36,268 nt of DNA from NCBI GenBank assembly GCA_019120295.1, contig DWVI01000003.1:1-36268 (forward strand), given 5' to 3'. Under the pieces are notes generated by a model. That model ran no database searches and was not told the DNA's origin. It saw only the letters and a program-made list of their open reading frames with translations. Position numbers and translations under genes: made by a program. This document shows positions 24,398 through 33,095 of this stretch, piece by piece; the stretch's first letter is position 1, and the number at the start of each line of letters is the position of its first letter. The stretch is from Candidatus Onthoplasma faecipullorum. Lineage in GTDB: Bacteria > Bacillota > Clostridia > Christensenellales > UBA1242.

Positions 24398-24916
24398 ATG
24401 ACATTTTTAAAAAGATGGTGGAAGATATTAGTTAGTTTAATAGTTGTTTTGGTGATTGATTTAATCACCAAGTATTTTTTATTTGATATAGACTATCTTA
24501 ATTTAATTCCTGGTGTTGTTTCCATCGCTTCAAATGGCGGTAACACAGGTGCTGCGTTTGGTATTATGAGTGGTAGAACTGTAACGCTCATTATCGTTAG
24601 CGTTTTAATGATTATAGCGTTGTTCGTGTTCAACCATTTTGTAAAAAAACGAACGGCTGTGTATTCTATCGCTTTTGGCTTTATTATTGGCGGAGCGCTA
24701 GGCAATTTGTATGATAGAATAATACTTGGTTATGTCCGCGATTTCATATATTTAGATTTTATGCCATTTTTCCCAACATTTAATTTTGCAGACACATTTT
24801 TGTGCATAGGTGCAGTTATAATGGCAATTTATTTGTTGTTTTTATCAAGCAAGGAAAAACCAAAACAAAACACAAAAACAGATGTTGATAGTAACGCAAA
24901 TAACAATCAAAACTAA
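24398..24916 (+). CDS. lspA: Lipoprotein signal peptidase LspA (signal peptidase II)
   Basis: Membrane aspartyl protease that cuts lipoprotein signal peptides before the lipid-modified Cys. The 172 residues form four helices. Conserved boxes are NGGNTGAAFG, GNLYDRIILGYVRDFI and FNFADTF; the catalytic pair is Asp115 and Asp132. The hydrophilic tail after ~155 is low complexity. There is no ribosome-binding site, but TATAAT at 24383-24388 could start a transcript ~3 nt before the ATG, with a poor -35. A lipoprotein substrate candidate is encoded at 31043. RluD-like synthase begins 2 nt after its stop. Confidence 0.96.
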   Translation: MTFLKRWWKILVSLIVVLVIDLITKYFLFDIDYLNLIPGVVSIASNGGNTGAAFGIMSGRTVTLIIVSVLMIIALFVFNHFVKKRTAVYSIAFGFIIGGALGNLYDRIILGYVRDFIYLDFMPFFPTFNFADTFLCIGAVIMAIYLLFLSSKEKPKQNTKTDVDSNANNNQN

Positions 24917-24918
24917 TT

Positions 24919-25815
24919 ATGCAAAGAACTTTTATTTGTAAAGAAGATAATATTAGGCTAGATGTGTTTCTAACCAAACACACCGATTTTTCGCGCAGTT
25001 TTATAAAAACAATGAATGACGAAGGTCGAATTTTAATTAACGGCAAAAAAGAAAAGGCGGGTTTTATTTTAAAACATGGCGACGAAATTATATTAAACGA
25101 AAAAGAAGTTGAAAAAATAGACACAACTGCTGAAAATATCCCACTCGATATTATTTACGAAGACGACGACCTTCTCGTTATAAATAAACAGCGTGGGCTG
25201 GTTGTTCACCCGTGTGCCACCACAAAGTCACACACTTTGGTGAACGCTCTACTTTATCACATTAAAAACTTATCAACAATAAACGGTGTTATGCGTCCGG
25301 GTATTGTCCACAGGTTGGATAAAGATACGGGCGGACTTATGATAGTTGCAAAAACAGATAGCGCACATAAAACTTTATCAAACCAATTAAAAGACAAAAC
25401 GCTTAACCGCGAATACAAAGCGTTAATAAAAGGTAGAATTAAAGAAGACTTTATTGTTGAAGGGTATTTAGGTAGAAACCCAAAAAATCGCGAACAAATG
25501 GCTTTAACCGACGAAAATCACGGAAAGTATAGCAAAACAATTTTTACCATAGATAAGGTTTTTGACCATTACACTCTTTTAAATTGCAAACTAACAACAG
25601 GTAGAACTCACCAAATTCGTGCTCACCTAAAATCTATAAATCACCCAATAGTGGGGGATACGTTATATGGCGGTCAAGATAAAATTTACACGCAAGGTCA
25701 ACTCTTATTCGCATACAAAATTACATTTATTCACCCAAAAACAAATAAACAAATGCAGTTTGAAATAGGTTTGCCGGACTATTTTTTGAAAGTGTTGGAT
25801 AAAATTTCAACTTAA
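24919..25815 (+). CDS. RluA/RluD-family pseudouridine synthase
   Basis: Pseudouridine synthase of 298 residues: an S4 RNA-binding domain (about 1-70; IRLDVFLTKHTDFSRS) and a RluA-type catalytic domain with the Asp in RPGIVHRLDKDTGG (about residue 138) and GRTHQIRAHL near 230. It corresponds in position to ylyB of Bacillus, next to lspA. RluD in E. coli modifies helix 69 of 23S rRNA, but the exact target here cannot be read from sequence, so no symbol is given. There is no Shine-Dalgarno; with 2 nt between stop and start, translation is probably coupled to lspA. Confidence 0.93.
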   Translation: MQRTFICKEDNIRLDVFLTKHTDFSRSFIKTMNDEGRILINGKKEKAGFILKHGDEIILNEKEVEKIDTTAENIPLDIIYEDDDLLVINKQRGLVVHPCATTKSHTLVNALLYHIKNLSTINGVMRPGIVHRLDKDTGGLMIVAKTDSAHKTLSNQLKDKTLNREYKALIKGRIKEDFIVEGYLGRNPKNREQMALTDENHGKYSKTIFTIDKVFDHYTLLNCKLTTGRTHQIRAHLKSINHPIVGDTLYGGQDKIYTQGQLLFAYKITFIHPKTNKQMQFEIGLPDYFLKVLDKIST

Positions 25816-25942
25816 AATTTAAAATTAAAAAATTTAAGTTTGAAAATGCTATTTATTCCAAACTTATACGAAATGATAATGTTAAAAATCTATGTTTCAA
25901 GTTTAATGTTTTGGAAAATTTAGGGAAATTTTGTCAATTTAA

Positions 25943-25971
25943 TTGTAAAATTATGTAAATAATGCTATAAT
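25943..25971 (+). promoter_or_regulatory. Promoter of the small membrane-protein cluster
   Basis: TTGTAA (25943-25948), 17-nt spacer and extended -10 TGCTATAAT ending at 25971. The ~75-nt leader holds an ATCTA/TAGAT hairpin and an AAAGGAG site. Confidence 0.75.
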
Positions 25972-26052
25972 AAAGCATGGGAATTTATCTATAACTAGAT
26001 ATAAGTTCATTTTGGCTTAAATTCAAGCAAAAAATATGTAAAAGGAGAATTT

Positions 26053-26322
26053 ATGAAGGGTAGACAAGTCGTTAACTTTTTAGCATACATCGCTATTGCG
26101 TTTATTGCTGTTGCTTTAATTTTAGGTAAAATTTTCTCAGCAGTTGGTTTGAGTTCAGCAGTTATCAACGCGCTTAGTTTGATTGCACAAGTTATAGCAT
26201 ACACAATCACCGCAGTTTTCGCGTTCTACTATGCAAAGTCAAGGCGAAGTATTGGTTGGATGATTGCATACGTTATATTTGTGATTGCAATTATTGTATT
26301 CTTGGTGTTAAATAATATATAA
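26053..26322 (+). CDS. Hypothetical three-helix membrane protein
   Basis: Unrecognised 89-residue protein made almost entirely of three membrane helices (about residues 8-27, 36-60 and 68-88) joined by short loops, with a basic KSRRS loop between helices 2 and 3. It has a good AAAGGAG site and a promoter of its own. Its stop codon shares one base with the start of the next membrane gene, so the two proteins are probably made together and may form a complex. Confidence 0.75.
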   Translation: MKGRQVVNFLAYIAIAFIAVALILGKIFSAVGLSSAVINALSLIAQVIAYTITAVFAFYYAKSRRSIGWMIAYVIFVIAIIVFLVLNNI

Positions 26323-26666
26323 TGAAAAAGAAATTTAACTATAAACTCACCTTATCTTTGGTGAGTTTGTTTATAAGTTTACTAATACTCATATTCTTTA
26401 ACCAAAACAAGTTTGGCTTGTTTTTTGGTTTTCTTTTCCTTGGCGCGTCTCTACTGTTATATGGATATTTTAGGGCGTCGCTATTAAATGAAACCGTAAA
26501 TAAAACCAACCAGGAATTAGAAGAAAATGAAGATGTGGATGACGATTTGGTTAACGAAGTGTTAAAAGAATTAAAACACGTTAAGAAACTTAAACGTTCC
26601 ACACAAATAACTTTTTATCTAGCAGGCGGGCTTGTTATAATCTTTTCAATATTAATGTTATTTTAA
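26322..26666 (+). CDS. Hypothetical membrane protein with two early intragenic hairpins
   Basis: Unrecognised 114-residue protein: two N-terminal membrane helices (about 8-25 and 29-47), an acidic then basic helical loop (LEENEDVDDDLVNE ... ELKHVKKLKR) and a C-terminal helix. The start overlaps the preceding stop by one base, so translation is coupled. The first 110 nt contain two strong hairpins, 26343-26368 and 26404-26424, the second ending in a T-run, which may limit expression. No function is assignable. Confidence 0.7.
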   Translation: MKKKFNYKLTLSLVSLFISLLILIFFNQNKFGLFFGFLFLGASLLLYGYFRASLLNETVNKTNQELEENEDVDDDLVNEVLKELKHVKKLKRSTQITFYLAGGLVIIFSILMLF

Positions 26667-26685
26667 TTAAAACAAGGGAAAAATT

Positions 26686-27258
26686 ATGAAACGCTCTTAT
26701 CCTAATTCGTGGACAATATGGCTTTTAAGAGTAACATATCTATCTATCTTAGTTTTAGCAATAGTTTGTGGAATTATTGGCTTTATAGATGAGTTGTTAT
26801 CGCCGTATTGGTTAATTTTATTTATAATCGGAATTGTGTTGTTAATCTTTGAGTTTATAACAACAATCTCTCATTGTATTGTTTTAACAGATGATGGGAT
26901 TTTTACCAAAGGCGAATTCCGATTATCTAAAAAAGAAAAAATTCAGCGCAAAATAAAAATTGAGTATTCAGATATTGAAGATATTAAAATAATATCTAGC
27001 ACTAAAAATTCACAAAATAGTTCATATTTGACAGGTAATCCAATTAAACCTATTAACAAGTTTTTAGAGATTAAGGTTAAGAATGGTAGGCACAAAAGAT
27101 TATGGATTAACCATTATACCAAAAAACAAGTTGAAAAGTTATTACAATGCTTGATTAGTAAAGTTAAAGAAGTTAATAATGAAACGCAACTAAATGTTGA
27201 AATTATTATGAAAGATTGGTATGAATATAACAAAAATATTAAAAATTTTAAAAATTAA
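26686..27258 (+). CDS. Membrane protein with a probable PH-like domain
   Basis: 190-residue protein with two N-terminal membrane helices (about 12-35 and 42-62) followed by a soluble region (about 65-150) whose pattern of strands and final helix (HCIVLTDDGIFTKGEF, IEYSDIEDIKII, KFLEIKVKNGRHKRLWI, QVEKLLQCL) resembles bacterial PH domains of the YcxB/DUF304 type. These are membrane-associated and mostly uncharacterised. GGGA precedes the ATG. It lies 19 nt after the previous membrane gene and probably belongs to the same operon. The domain call is from pattern only. Confidence 0.65.
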   Translation: MKRSYPNSWTIWLLRVTYLSILVLAIVCGIIGFIDELLSPYWLILFIIGIVLLIFEFITTISHCIVLTDDGIFTKGEFRLSKKEKIQRKIKIEYSDIEDIKIISSTKNSQNSSYLTGNPIKPINKFLEIKVKNGRHKRLWINHYTKKQVEKLLQCLISKVKEVNNETQLNVEIIMKDWYEYNKNIKNFKN

Positions 27259-27316
27259 ACCCATCAAAACAAAAAATGTTGAATAATAGCTAGTTTAAAA
27301 TTTTAATAATAAATTA

Positions 27317-27345
27317 TTGATTTAATTTTTTGTTTGTGTTACAAT
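27317..27345 (+). promoter_or_regulatory. Promoter of tig
   Basis: TTGATT (27317-27322), 17-nt spacer, extended -10 TGTTACAAT ending at 27345; AAAGGAG follows before the ATG at 27374. Confidence 0.75.
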
Positions 27346-27373
27346 ACACGTTGTCTAATTAAAGGAGAAAATT

Positions 27374-28657
27374 ATGAAATACGATTTAGAGAAAAAAGAT
27401 GGCGGAATTTATGTTGTTACCGCGGAGATTGATTACAATGAATGGCAAGAATACCTAAATTCAGCTTATGATAAAAATAAAGGAAAATTTAATGTTCCAG
27501 GATTTAGAAAAGGACATGCGCCACGTAATGTTATTGAAAGTCAATATGGAGAAGGAGTTTTTATAAACGACGCGTTAGACGCTTTTTATTATAAAGTTTA
27601 CACCGAAGTTTTAAGAGAACACGAAGAGATTAAACCAATTGAAGCTCCAAAACTTGATATCAAGAAAATGGATAAAACGGGTATGACAATTGAACTATCT
27701 ATTCCTTGCCTTCCAGATTTTGAACTTGCACCATACAAGGGTTTAACATTCACAAAGCAAAAAGTTGAAGTAACCGACGCGCAAATTCAAGAAGAGATTG
27801 ATAAAGCTTTGCTTCGTTCTTCACGTCTTGTTGAAACAAATAAACCAGTTAAGGTTGACGATTATGTAAACCTTGATTTTGACGGTTACATTGACGGCAA
27901 ACAATTTGACGGCGGTAAGGCTGAAAATTATCAATTAAAAGTTGGAAGCCACACATTTATTGATACGTTTGAAGACCAACTTATCGGTTTAAACATTGGC
28001 GATAAAAAAGACGTTGTGGTTACATTCCCAGCCGATTATCACGAAAAATCACTTGCAGGAAAACCTGCAACATTCAAAGTTGAAATCAAAAATATTCGTG
28101 AACGCGTTATGCCTGAATTCAACGAAGAATTTGTTTCAAACAGCACCGAATTTGAAACAGTTGACGCATACAAACAAAGCATTAAAGAACGTTTAACAAA
28201 AGAAGCAGAAAACAGAGCAGAAATTGAACTAGATAACGACATTTTGGATAAAATTATTGACGACACTAACTTTGTAGCCCCAGATAGTATGGTGGAAGAC
28301 GAATATAACCGTCAATATAACGGAATGCTTGCTCAAATGCAATATCAAGGCATTAAATTCGAAGATTACGCAAAATACATTGGTAAAACTGAAGAAGAAT
28401 TTAAGCACGAAATCAAACTTGCATCATCTCGTAACGTAAAAGCAAGAGTGGTGCTTGAAAAATTGCTTCGTGACGAAAAAATTGATATAACCGAAGAAGA
28501 AATCGACAAGAAAATGGAAGAAATTGCAAAAGGTGCTGGAAAACCTTATGAAGAATTCAAAAAACAAGTCAACAATGATTTAGTAAATCGTGTTGCTAAT
28601 GAATTACTTATGAGTAAACTTATTGATTTCTTACACAAAAACAACACAATTAAATAA
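27374..28657 (+). CDS. tig: Trigger factor, ribosome-associated chaperone
   Basis: Ribosome-bound chaperone and peptidyl-prolyl isomerase that meets nascent chains at the exit tunnel. The 427 residues include the N-terminal ribosome-binding domain with the signature VPGFRKGHAP (about 42-51), the FKBP-like PPIase domain (about 150-245: DDYVNLDFDGYIDG, FEDQLIGLNIGD) and the helical C-terminal arms. The AAAGGAG site is strong. It begins a tig-clpP-clpX cluster, the common Firmicutes order. An unusual cloverleaf-forming element separates it from clpP. Confidence 0.97.
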   Translation: MKYDLEKKDGGIYVVTAEIDYNEWQEYLNSAYDKNKGKFNVPGFRKGHAPRNVIESQYGEGVFINDALDAFYYKVYTEVLREHEEIKPIEAPKLDIKKMDKTGMTIELSIPCLPDFELAPYKGLTFTKQKVEVTDAQIQEEIDKALLRSSRLVETNKPVKVDDYVNLDFDGYIDGKQFDGGKAENYQLKVGSHTFIDTFEDQLIGLNIGDKKDVVVTFPADYHEKSLAGKPATFKVEIKNIRERVMPEFNEEFVSNSTEFETVDAYKQSIKERLTKEAENRAEIELDNDILDKIIDDTNFVAPDSMVEDEYNRQYNGMLAQMQYQGIKFEDYAKYIGKTEEEFKHEIKLASSRNVKARVVLEKLLRDEKIDITEEEIDKKMEEIAKGAGKPYEEFKKQVNNDLVNRVANELLMSKLIDFLHKNNTIK

Positions 28658-28699
28658 TTCACTTTAAAGAATGAAAAAAGTGTTGTGGTTACAAAGCGT

Positions 28700-28778
28700 G
28701 GCAAAAGCATTCAAAACCGACGGTTTTGAATGAATGGGCAACACATGTTGCCCATAAAGCGCATGCGCTTCTTTTGCC
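28700..28778. repeat. Cloverleaf-forming palindromic element between tig and clpP
   Basis: GGCAAAAG (28700-28707) pairs with CTTTTGCC (28771-28778). Inside, with almost no unpaired bases, lie three perfect hairpins: a 12-bp stem with a single-base centre (28708-28732), a 9-bp stem with a 2-nt loop (28735-28754) and a 14-nt palindrome (28757-28770). No T-run follows, so it is not a simple terminator. It resembles a REP/MITE-like mobile palindrome or a processing structure. Confidence 0.75.
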
Positions 28779-28839
28779 CAGTTTAACGTACACAAGCAAA
28801 AGTATACTAAAAAATTTACAATAAAAGGAGAAATTTATT

Positions 28840-29418
28840 ATGATACCTATGGTAATTGACCAAGTTGGAAACGTGGAGCGTAGTTATGATATATACTCAC
28901 GTTTGCTTGAAGATAGAATTATATTTTTAACCGGTGAAATAAACGACCAAATGGCTAACACAATCGTTGCACAACTAATTTACCTAGAAGGCAAAAACCC
29001 AGATAAAGACATTTATATGTATATCAATAGTCCAGGTGGAAGTGTAACAGCAGGCCTTGCAATCTACGACACTATGCAGTATATCAAATGCGATGTTTCA
29101 ACTTTCTGCATAGGTATGGCAGCAAGTATGGCAGCGGTAATTTTATCTAGTGGCGCAAAAGGAAAACGTATTTGCCTTCCACACAGCGAAGTTATGATAC
29201 ACCAACCACTTGGTGGCGCACAAGGTCAAGCAACCGACATTGAAATTCAATCACGCCACATTCAAAAAACAAGGGAAATGCTTAATAAAATTCTTTCAGA
29301 TAACACAGGAAAATCTATGGAAGTTATTAATAAGGACACAGAACGTGATAATTTCCTAGACGCCAAACAAGCGCAAAAATATGGCTTGGTTGATAAAGTT
29401 TTAGATAAAAGAAAATAA
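28840..29418 (+). CDS. clpP: ATP-dependent Clp protease proteolytic subunit
   Basis: Serine peptidase that forms the double-heptamer chamber for ClpX or ClpC. The 192-residue length is typical. Catalytic Ser96 (GMAASMAAV), His121 (MIHQPLGG) and Asp170 (TERDNF) are all present, as are the [10 protein letters not shown] oxyanion loop and the Gly-rich handle. AAAGGAG lies about 10 nt before the ATG. A weak TATACT (28803-28808) could serve as a promoter after the cloverleaf; no CtsR operator was recognised. clpX follows 98 nt downstream. Confidence 0.97.
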   Translation: MIPMVIDQVGNVERSYDIYSRLLEDRIIFLTGEINDQMANTIVAQLIYLEGKNPDKDIYMYINSPGGSVTAGLAIYDTMQYIKCDVSTFCIGMAASMAAVILSSGAKGKRICLPHSEVMIHQPLGGAQGQATDIEIQSRHIQKTREMLNKILSDNTGKSMEVINKDTERDNFLDAKQAQKYGLVDKVLDKRK

Positions 29419-29516
29419 GAATTTTAAAAATATCTAAAATTTTGCAACACTATCTATTATAAAAACTCAATAATAACATATAATTTCATTATAATATTTA
29501 AATTGTAAGGAGAATA

Positions 29517-30791
29517 ATGAGAGAGATAGACACTATTTGTTCTTTTTGTGGACGTCCTGCGCGCGAACTAACAGATATAATAAGCAACCCAGAAGGGGAT
29601 TGCTTTATTTGCAAAGATTGTATTAATATTGCAAAAGACCTTATGGACTTTAATTCGCGCACAAAAGAGAGCGGAAAAACAAATCTAATTGAACTAATTA
29701 AACCACAAGAAATAAAAAAGCGTTTAGACGAATTTGTAATAGGACAAGATGAAGTTAAAAAAATTCTAGCAGTTTCTGTTTACAATCATTATAAACGTAT
29801 CAATTACAATATGATTAAGCGCGAAAATGATAGCGACGAAGTTGAACTAGAAAAATCAAATGTATTGTTAATTGGACCAACTGGTAGTGGTAAAACCTTG
29901 CTTGCAAAAACGCTTGCAAAAATGTTGAATGTTCCGTTTGCTTCAAGTGATGCAACTGCATTAACAGAAGCAGGTTATGTTGGCGACGACGTTGAAAATA
30001 TCCTACTAAAACTAATTCAAAACGCAGATTATGATATTGAAAAAGCACAACGTGGTATTATTTACATTGACGAAATTGATAAAATCGCTAGAAAAACTCA
30101 AAACGTGTCAATTACGCGTGATGTTAGTGGTGAAGGTGTTCAACAGGCACTTTTAAAAATTTTGGAAGGCACAATTGCGTCCGTTCCACCACAGGGCGGA
30201 AGAAAACACCCACAACAAGAGAATATTAAGATAGACACAACAAACATTCTATTCATTTGCGGTGGTGCGTTTGTTGGGCTTGATAAAATTATTAGTGAAA
30301 GAGAAGGTGCTTCAAGTTTGGGCTTTGGCGCAGATGTTAAAAACAAACAGGATAGCGAACCATTAAATAAATTTGAGCACATTCAACCACAAGACCTTAT
30401 AAAGTATGGCATGATACCAGAATTTGTTGGTAGGCTTCCAATTGTTGCAACCCTTGATAGTTTGGATGAAGATGCGCTTGTCCGTATCCTAGTTGAGCCG
30501 AAAAACGCAATTACTAAGCAATACGTTCAAATGTTTAAAATGGACGGCATAAATCTAACTTTTGAACCAGACGCGATTAGAGCGGTTGCAAAAAAAGCAA
30601 TCGAATTAAAAACCGGTGCTCGTGGGCTACGCACAATTTTAGAAGAACGTATGCTTGATGTTATGTATTCATGCCACTTTGAAGACGACATAAATCAAAT
30701 CACCATAACAGCCGACTTTATAAACAAACAAGGCAAACCAAAAATAACAAAATTCATATCTAAATCAGCAAAAAAGAAACAAACCGCTTAA
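29517..30791 (+). CDS. clpX: ATP-dependent Clp protease ATP-binding subunit ClpX
   Basis: AAA+ unfoldase that feeds substrates to ClpP. The 424 residues contain the N-terminal zinc domain (Cys8, Cys11, Cys32, Cys35), Walker A GPTGSGKT near 117-124, pore loop GYVG, Walker [12 protein letters not shown], the RKH loop (PPQGGRKHP) and the ClpP-docking tripeptide LGF (in SSLGFGAD). Sensor and arginine-finger regions follow ([10 protein letters not shown]). The ribosome-binding site is AAGGAG. It closes the tig-clpP-clpX cluster and ends at a strong terminator. Confidence 0.98.
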   Translation: MREIDTICSFCGRPARELTDIISNPEGDCFICKDCINIAKDLMDFNSRTKESGKTNLIELIKPQEIKKRLDEFVIGQDEVKKILAVSVYNHYKRINYNMIKRENDSDEVELEKSNVLLIGPTGSGKTLLAKTLAKMLNVPFASSDATALTEAGYVGDDVENILLKLIQNADYDIEKAQRGIIYIDEIDKIARKTQNVSITRDVSGEGVQQALLKILEGTIASVPPQGGRKHPQQENIKIDTTNILFICGGAFVGLDKIISEREGASSLGFGADVKNKQDSEPLNKFEHIQPQDLIKYGMIPEFVGRLPIVATLDSLDEDALVRILVEPKNAITKQYVQMFKMDGINLTFEPDAIRAVAKKAIELKTGARGLRTILEERMLDVMYSCHFEDDINQITITADFINKQGKPKITKFISKSAKKKQTA

Positions 30792-30828
30792 GGTTAAAGC
30801 ATTTTGAAACTAGCAAAATAAACAAGAA

Positions 30829-30862
30829 AAAGAGTTATACTTTTGGAGTAAAACTCTTTTTT
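30829..30862 (+). terminator. Intrinsic terminator of clpX
   Basis: A 13-bp stem with one A-A mismatch (30829-30841 with 30847-30859) over a 5-nt loop, followed by a T-run. Confidence 0.9.
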
Positions 30863-30979
30863 ATTAAAATTAGTTTAAAATTAACAGACTAACCGCTTTT
30901 TGTTTTTTTTAATTTTATGGTTAATATTTAATAATTGGCTTATAGCTATATTAAAAACAACTTTTTTCTAAAAAAAACA

Positions 30980-31008
30980 TTGACAAAATTTAGGGGGAGG
31001 GCTATACT
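30980..31008 (+). promoter_or_regulatory. Promoter of the lipoprotein gene
   Basis: TTGACA (30980-30985), 17-nt spacer, TATACT (31003-31008). The leader is about 28 nt and contains AGGGAGG. Confidence 0.8.
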
Positions 31009-31042
31009 AAATATAACGAACAAAGAGGAAAAGGGAGGCAAT

Positions 31043-32590
31043 ATGGCAACAAAAAAACCAACAGGTAAAAAATTAAGAAGAATAGGAGCGGTGGCAGGTG
31101 CTGCAATATCACTTTTAACATTGGCGGGTTGTTCAACAAACCAACAAGCAAATGGCAATGATAGTCAACAACCTGATACTAATTACGAACAAACCTTAAA
31201 TGACCAACAAACACAAATTGACGAATTAAAGGGCTTAATCGAACAAATGCAAGGTCAGTTAGACCAAGCAAATCAAGATATTAAAGATTTAAATGCCGAT
31301 AATTTAGCAACAAAGAAATTATTAATGAACTATATTAATGAACTCTCTAAAAAATGCGAGGAATTATCTAATAGGGTCGCAAATGTTGAAAATAACCAGC
31401 AAGAGTTAAGTCAAGATGTTGCAAATTTAACAAGTGAATTTAATAGCCTTAAAGAGGTTGTAAATTCTTTACAAAACTCTAATTTAGAAAATTCAGAGTG
31501 GTTAAAATCTTTAGAAACGTCGATAAATAAACTAACAATTCAAATTAGTATTTTAAACACTTTTTCAGCATATAACAGAATTGATATAGTCAATCCAGCA
31601 GTGCAACTTATCACAATAAATTCAGATATGAATGGTAGTTATGTTGAAAATGACGGCAATAGAATTGCGTATTACGATACTGTAAATTATCGCTGGTACG
31701 CTAGTGGTGACGATATAGTACATTCTGTTCCAACAAGAATTCAAAATTATGTGCTAAAAGAACTAAATGATTTTGACACAGTTACAGCATTAATTGATAA
31801 TAGTATTTATTCTTTAACATCTTCTGAAAATAATAATTCTGCTACTGTATATCTAGATAGTAATGGGATATATAGGGTTTCATATTCAGGCGATTTTTAT
31901 TATGGTTTAAGTGATCAAACGCAAATTTATATAGCTCCATCAAACAAAGCAGAATACGAAGAAGCTGTTGAATATGCAACTTCAAAGATTGATTCATATA
32001 TTAATTACCATAATTATTTGCAAGTGTTAGATAATACTTTTGATGATGCTAACTATTTAAGAATGGATGTTGTTCAAGAAGGTTTAGATTACGGCGAAGG
32101 AGTGGCGGTTGTAAGCAGTGATAGAGTTGGTTTATCTGTTGGCGACGATAACTCTGATTTCCAATCAGTTGTAATAGTTGAAGATGGTATGCAAAAAAAA
32201 GTTTATACTAATGAAGATGGTCAACTATCAACAGATGCATGGGAAATGGACACTGATAATAATTTAAAAATGCTCAAAGAGAGTTTGTCACCTGAAGGTT
32301 TAGGACTTGGTGGCTCATTTCTTATTTCATTTAATAAACAAGATCAAGTCTACACACTTTTAACTGATTATACTAATGGAACAACAATTAGAACAACTAT
32401 TCAAGTTGACGAAAATGGAAAAATACAATCTATGGGAATGGAACAAATTTATTCTAGTGGAGAAACTACAACAGCATCGTATGATATAACGGAACTAAAT
32501 CAAACTGAGTTCAATCAAATGTTTGAAGAGATAAAAACAAAGTATGAAAATCTTTACAATCAAATATATCAAGGTGATTTAAATATTTAA
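31043..32590 (+). CDS. Coiled-coil lipoprotein of unknown function
   Basis: Unrecognised 515-residue exported lipoprotein. A basic N-terminus (KKLRR), a hydrophobic segment and the lipobox LAGC place the lipid-modified Cys at residue 30. Residues ~50-190 are Gln/Leu/Asn-rich heptads forming a long coiled coil; residues ~200-515 look like a beta-rich extracellular domain with aromatic and Asp-rich repeats, without a known motif. I chose the ATG at 31043, preceded by AGGGAGG; upstream codons lie over the promoter. It may be a surface stalk-and-head protein, such as an adhesin or a binding protein. LspA in this window would process it. Monocistronic, with promoter and terminator. Confidence 0.85.
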   Translation: MATKKPTGKKLRRIGAVAGAAISLLTLAGCSTNQQANGNDSQQPDTNYEQTLNDQQTQIDELKGLIEQMQGQLDQANQDIKDLNADNLATKKLLMNYINELSKKCEELSNRVANVENNQQELSQDVANLTSEFNSLKEVVNSLQNSNLENSEWLKSLETSINKLTIQISILNTFSAYNRIDIVNPAVQLITINSDMNGSYVENDGNRIAYYDTVNYRWYASGDDIVHSVPTRIQNYVLKELNDFDTVTALIDNSIYSLTSSENNNSATVYLDSNGIYRVSYSGDFYYGLSDQTQIYIAPSNKAEYEEAVEYATSKIDSYINYHNYLQVLDNTFDDANYLRMDVVQEGLDYGEGVAVVSSDRVGLSVGDDNSDFQSVVIVEDGMQKKVYTNEDGQLSTDAWEMDTDNNLKMLKESLSPEGLGLGGSFLISFNKQDQVYTLLTDYTNGTTIRTTIQVDENGKIQSMGMEQIYSSGETTTASYDITELNQTEFNQMFEEIKTKYENLYNQIYQGDLNI

Positions 32591-32613
32591 ATAGGCTAAA
32601 TGCCTATTTTTTT
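32589..32613 (+). terminator. Intrinsic terminator of the lipoprotein gene
   Basis: AAATAGGC (32589-32596) pairs perfectly with GCCTATTT (32602-32609) over a 5-nt loop, then Ts. It starts within the stop codon. Confidence 0.85.
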
Positions 32614-32718
32614 ATTTAGGTTTTCAAATGGTGGTTTCTTTTTAATCATTAGTTTTAATTTTATTAAATTGAATTTAAAATAGATATTTTGATAACACTT
32701 GAATTTCTATTAAATAAT

Positions 32719-32747
32719 TTGACCAAATTTTAAGTATTTGATAATAT
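32719..32747 (+). promoter_or_regulatory. Leaderless promoter of the Smr-domain gene
   Basis: TTGACC (32719-32724), 17-nt spacer, TAATAT (32742-32747), ending 6 nt before the ATG at 32754. No Shine-Dalgarno is present. Confidence 0.6.
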
Positions 32748-32753
32748 TTCTAT

Positions 32754-33095
32754 ATGCAATTAATTACGATTGATATTAAAAGTGAAAGGCAAACGGTGGC
32801 GGAAGCTATCGCACAGTTTCTAGTGGAATTGGATAGTTATAAAAAGGGTGGCTTCAAGGTTATGAAAGTAATTCATGGATATGGTAGCCATGGAGTTGGT
32901 GGAGCAATTAGGCAAGCGTTTTTAAAAAAGTGCGAAGAGTTAAAGCGAAGAAATGTGATAGAAGATTATGTTTGTTGCGATAGTTGGACGCCGAAAAATA
33001 TAGTAAGGCGAATTGCAATAAACTATTGCCCAGACCTACTTGCAGATAAAGACCTATATCTATTAAACCCTGGTTGCAGTGTGATAATTATTTAG
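32754..33095 (+). CDS. Smr-domain (MutS2 C-terminal-like) protein
   Basis: Stand-alone small Smr domain of 113 residues. ITIDIKSERQTVAEAI opens the fold, KVIHGYGSHGVGGAIR (about 38-53) is the Smr core loop (HGxGxG...LR in most members) and NPGCSVIII closes it. Smr domains bind or cut nucleic acids; in MutS2 they act in collided-ribosome rescue or recombination control. Stand-alone Smr proteins of this HGYGSxGxGGAIR type occur in Clostridia with unknown function. Translation is probably leaderless. Neighbours give no functional hint. Confidence 0.8.
   Translation: MQLITIDIKSERQTVAEAIAQFLVELDSYKKGGFKVMKVIHGYGSHGVGGAIRQAFLKKCEELKRRNVIEDYVCCDSWTPKNIVRRIAINYCPDLLADKDLYLLNPGCSVIII

Noticed and set aside
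25835..25866. 8-bp inverted repeat after the rluD-like gene as a terminator
   Set aside because: TAAGTTTG/CAAACTTA has a 16-nt loop and no following T-run.
28700..28778. Cloverleaf as a tRNA or tmRNA
   Set aside because: Arm lengths (12, 9 and ~6 bp with 1-2-nt loops) and the absence of a T-loop GTTC or anticodon loop exclude a tRNA.
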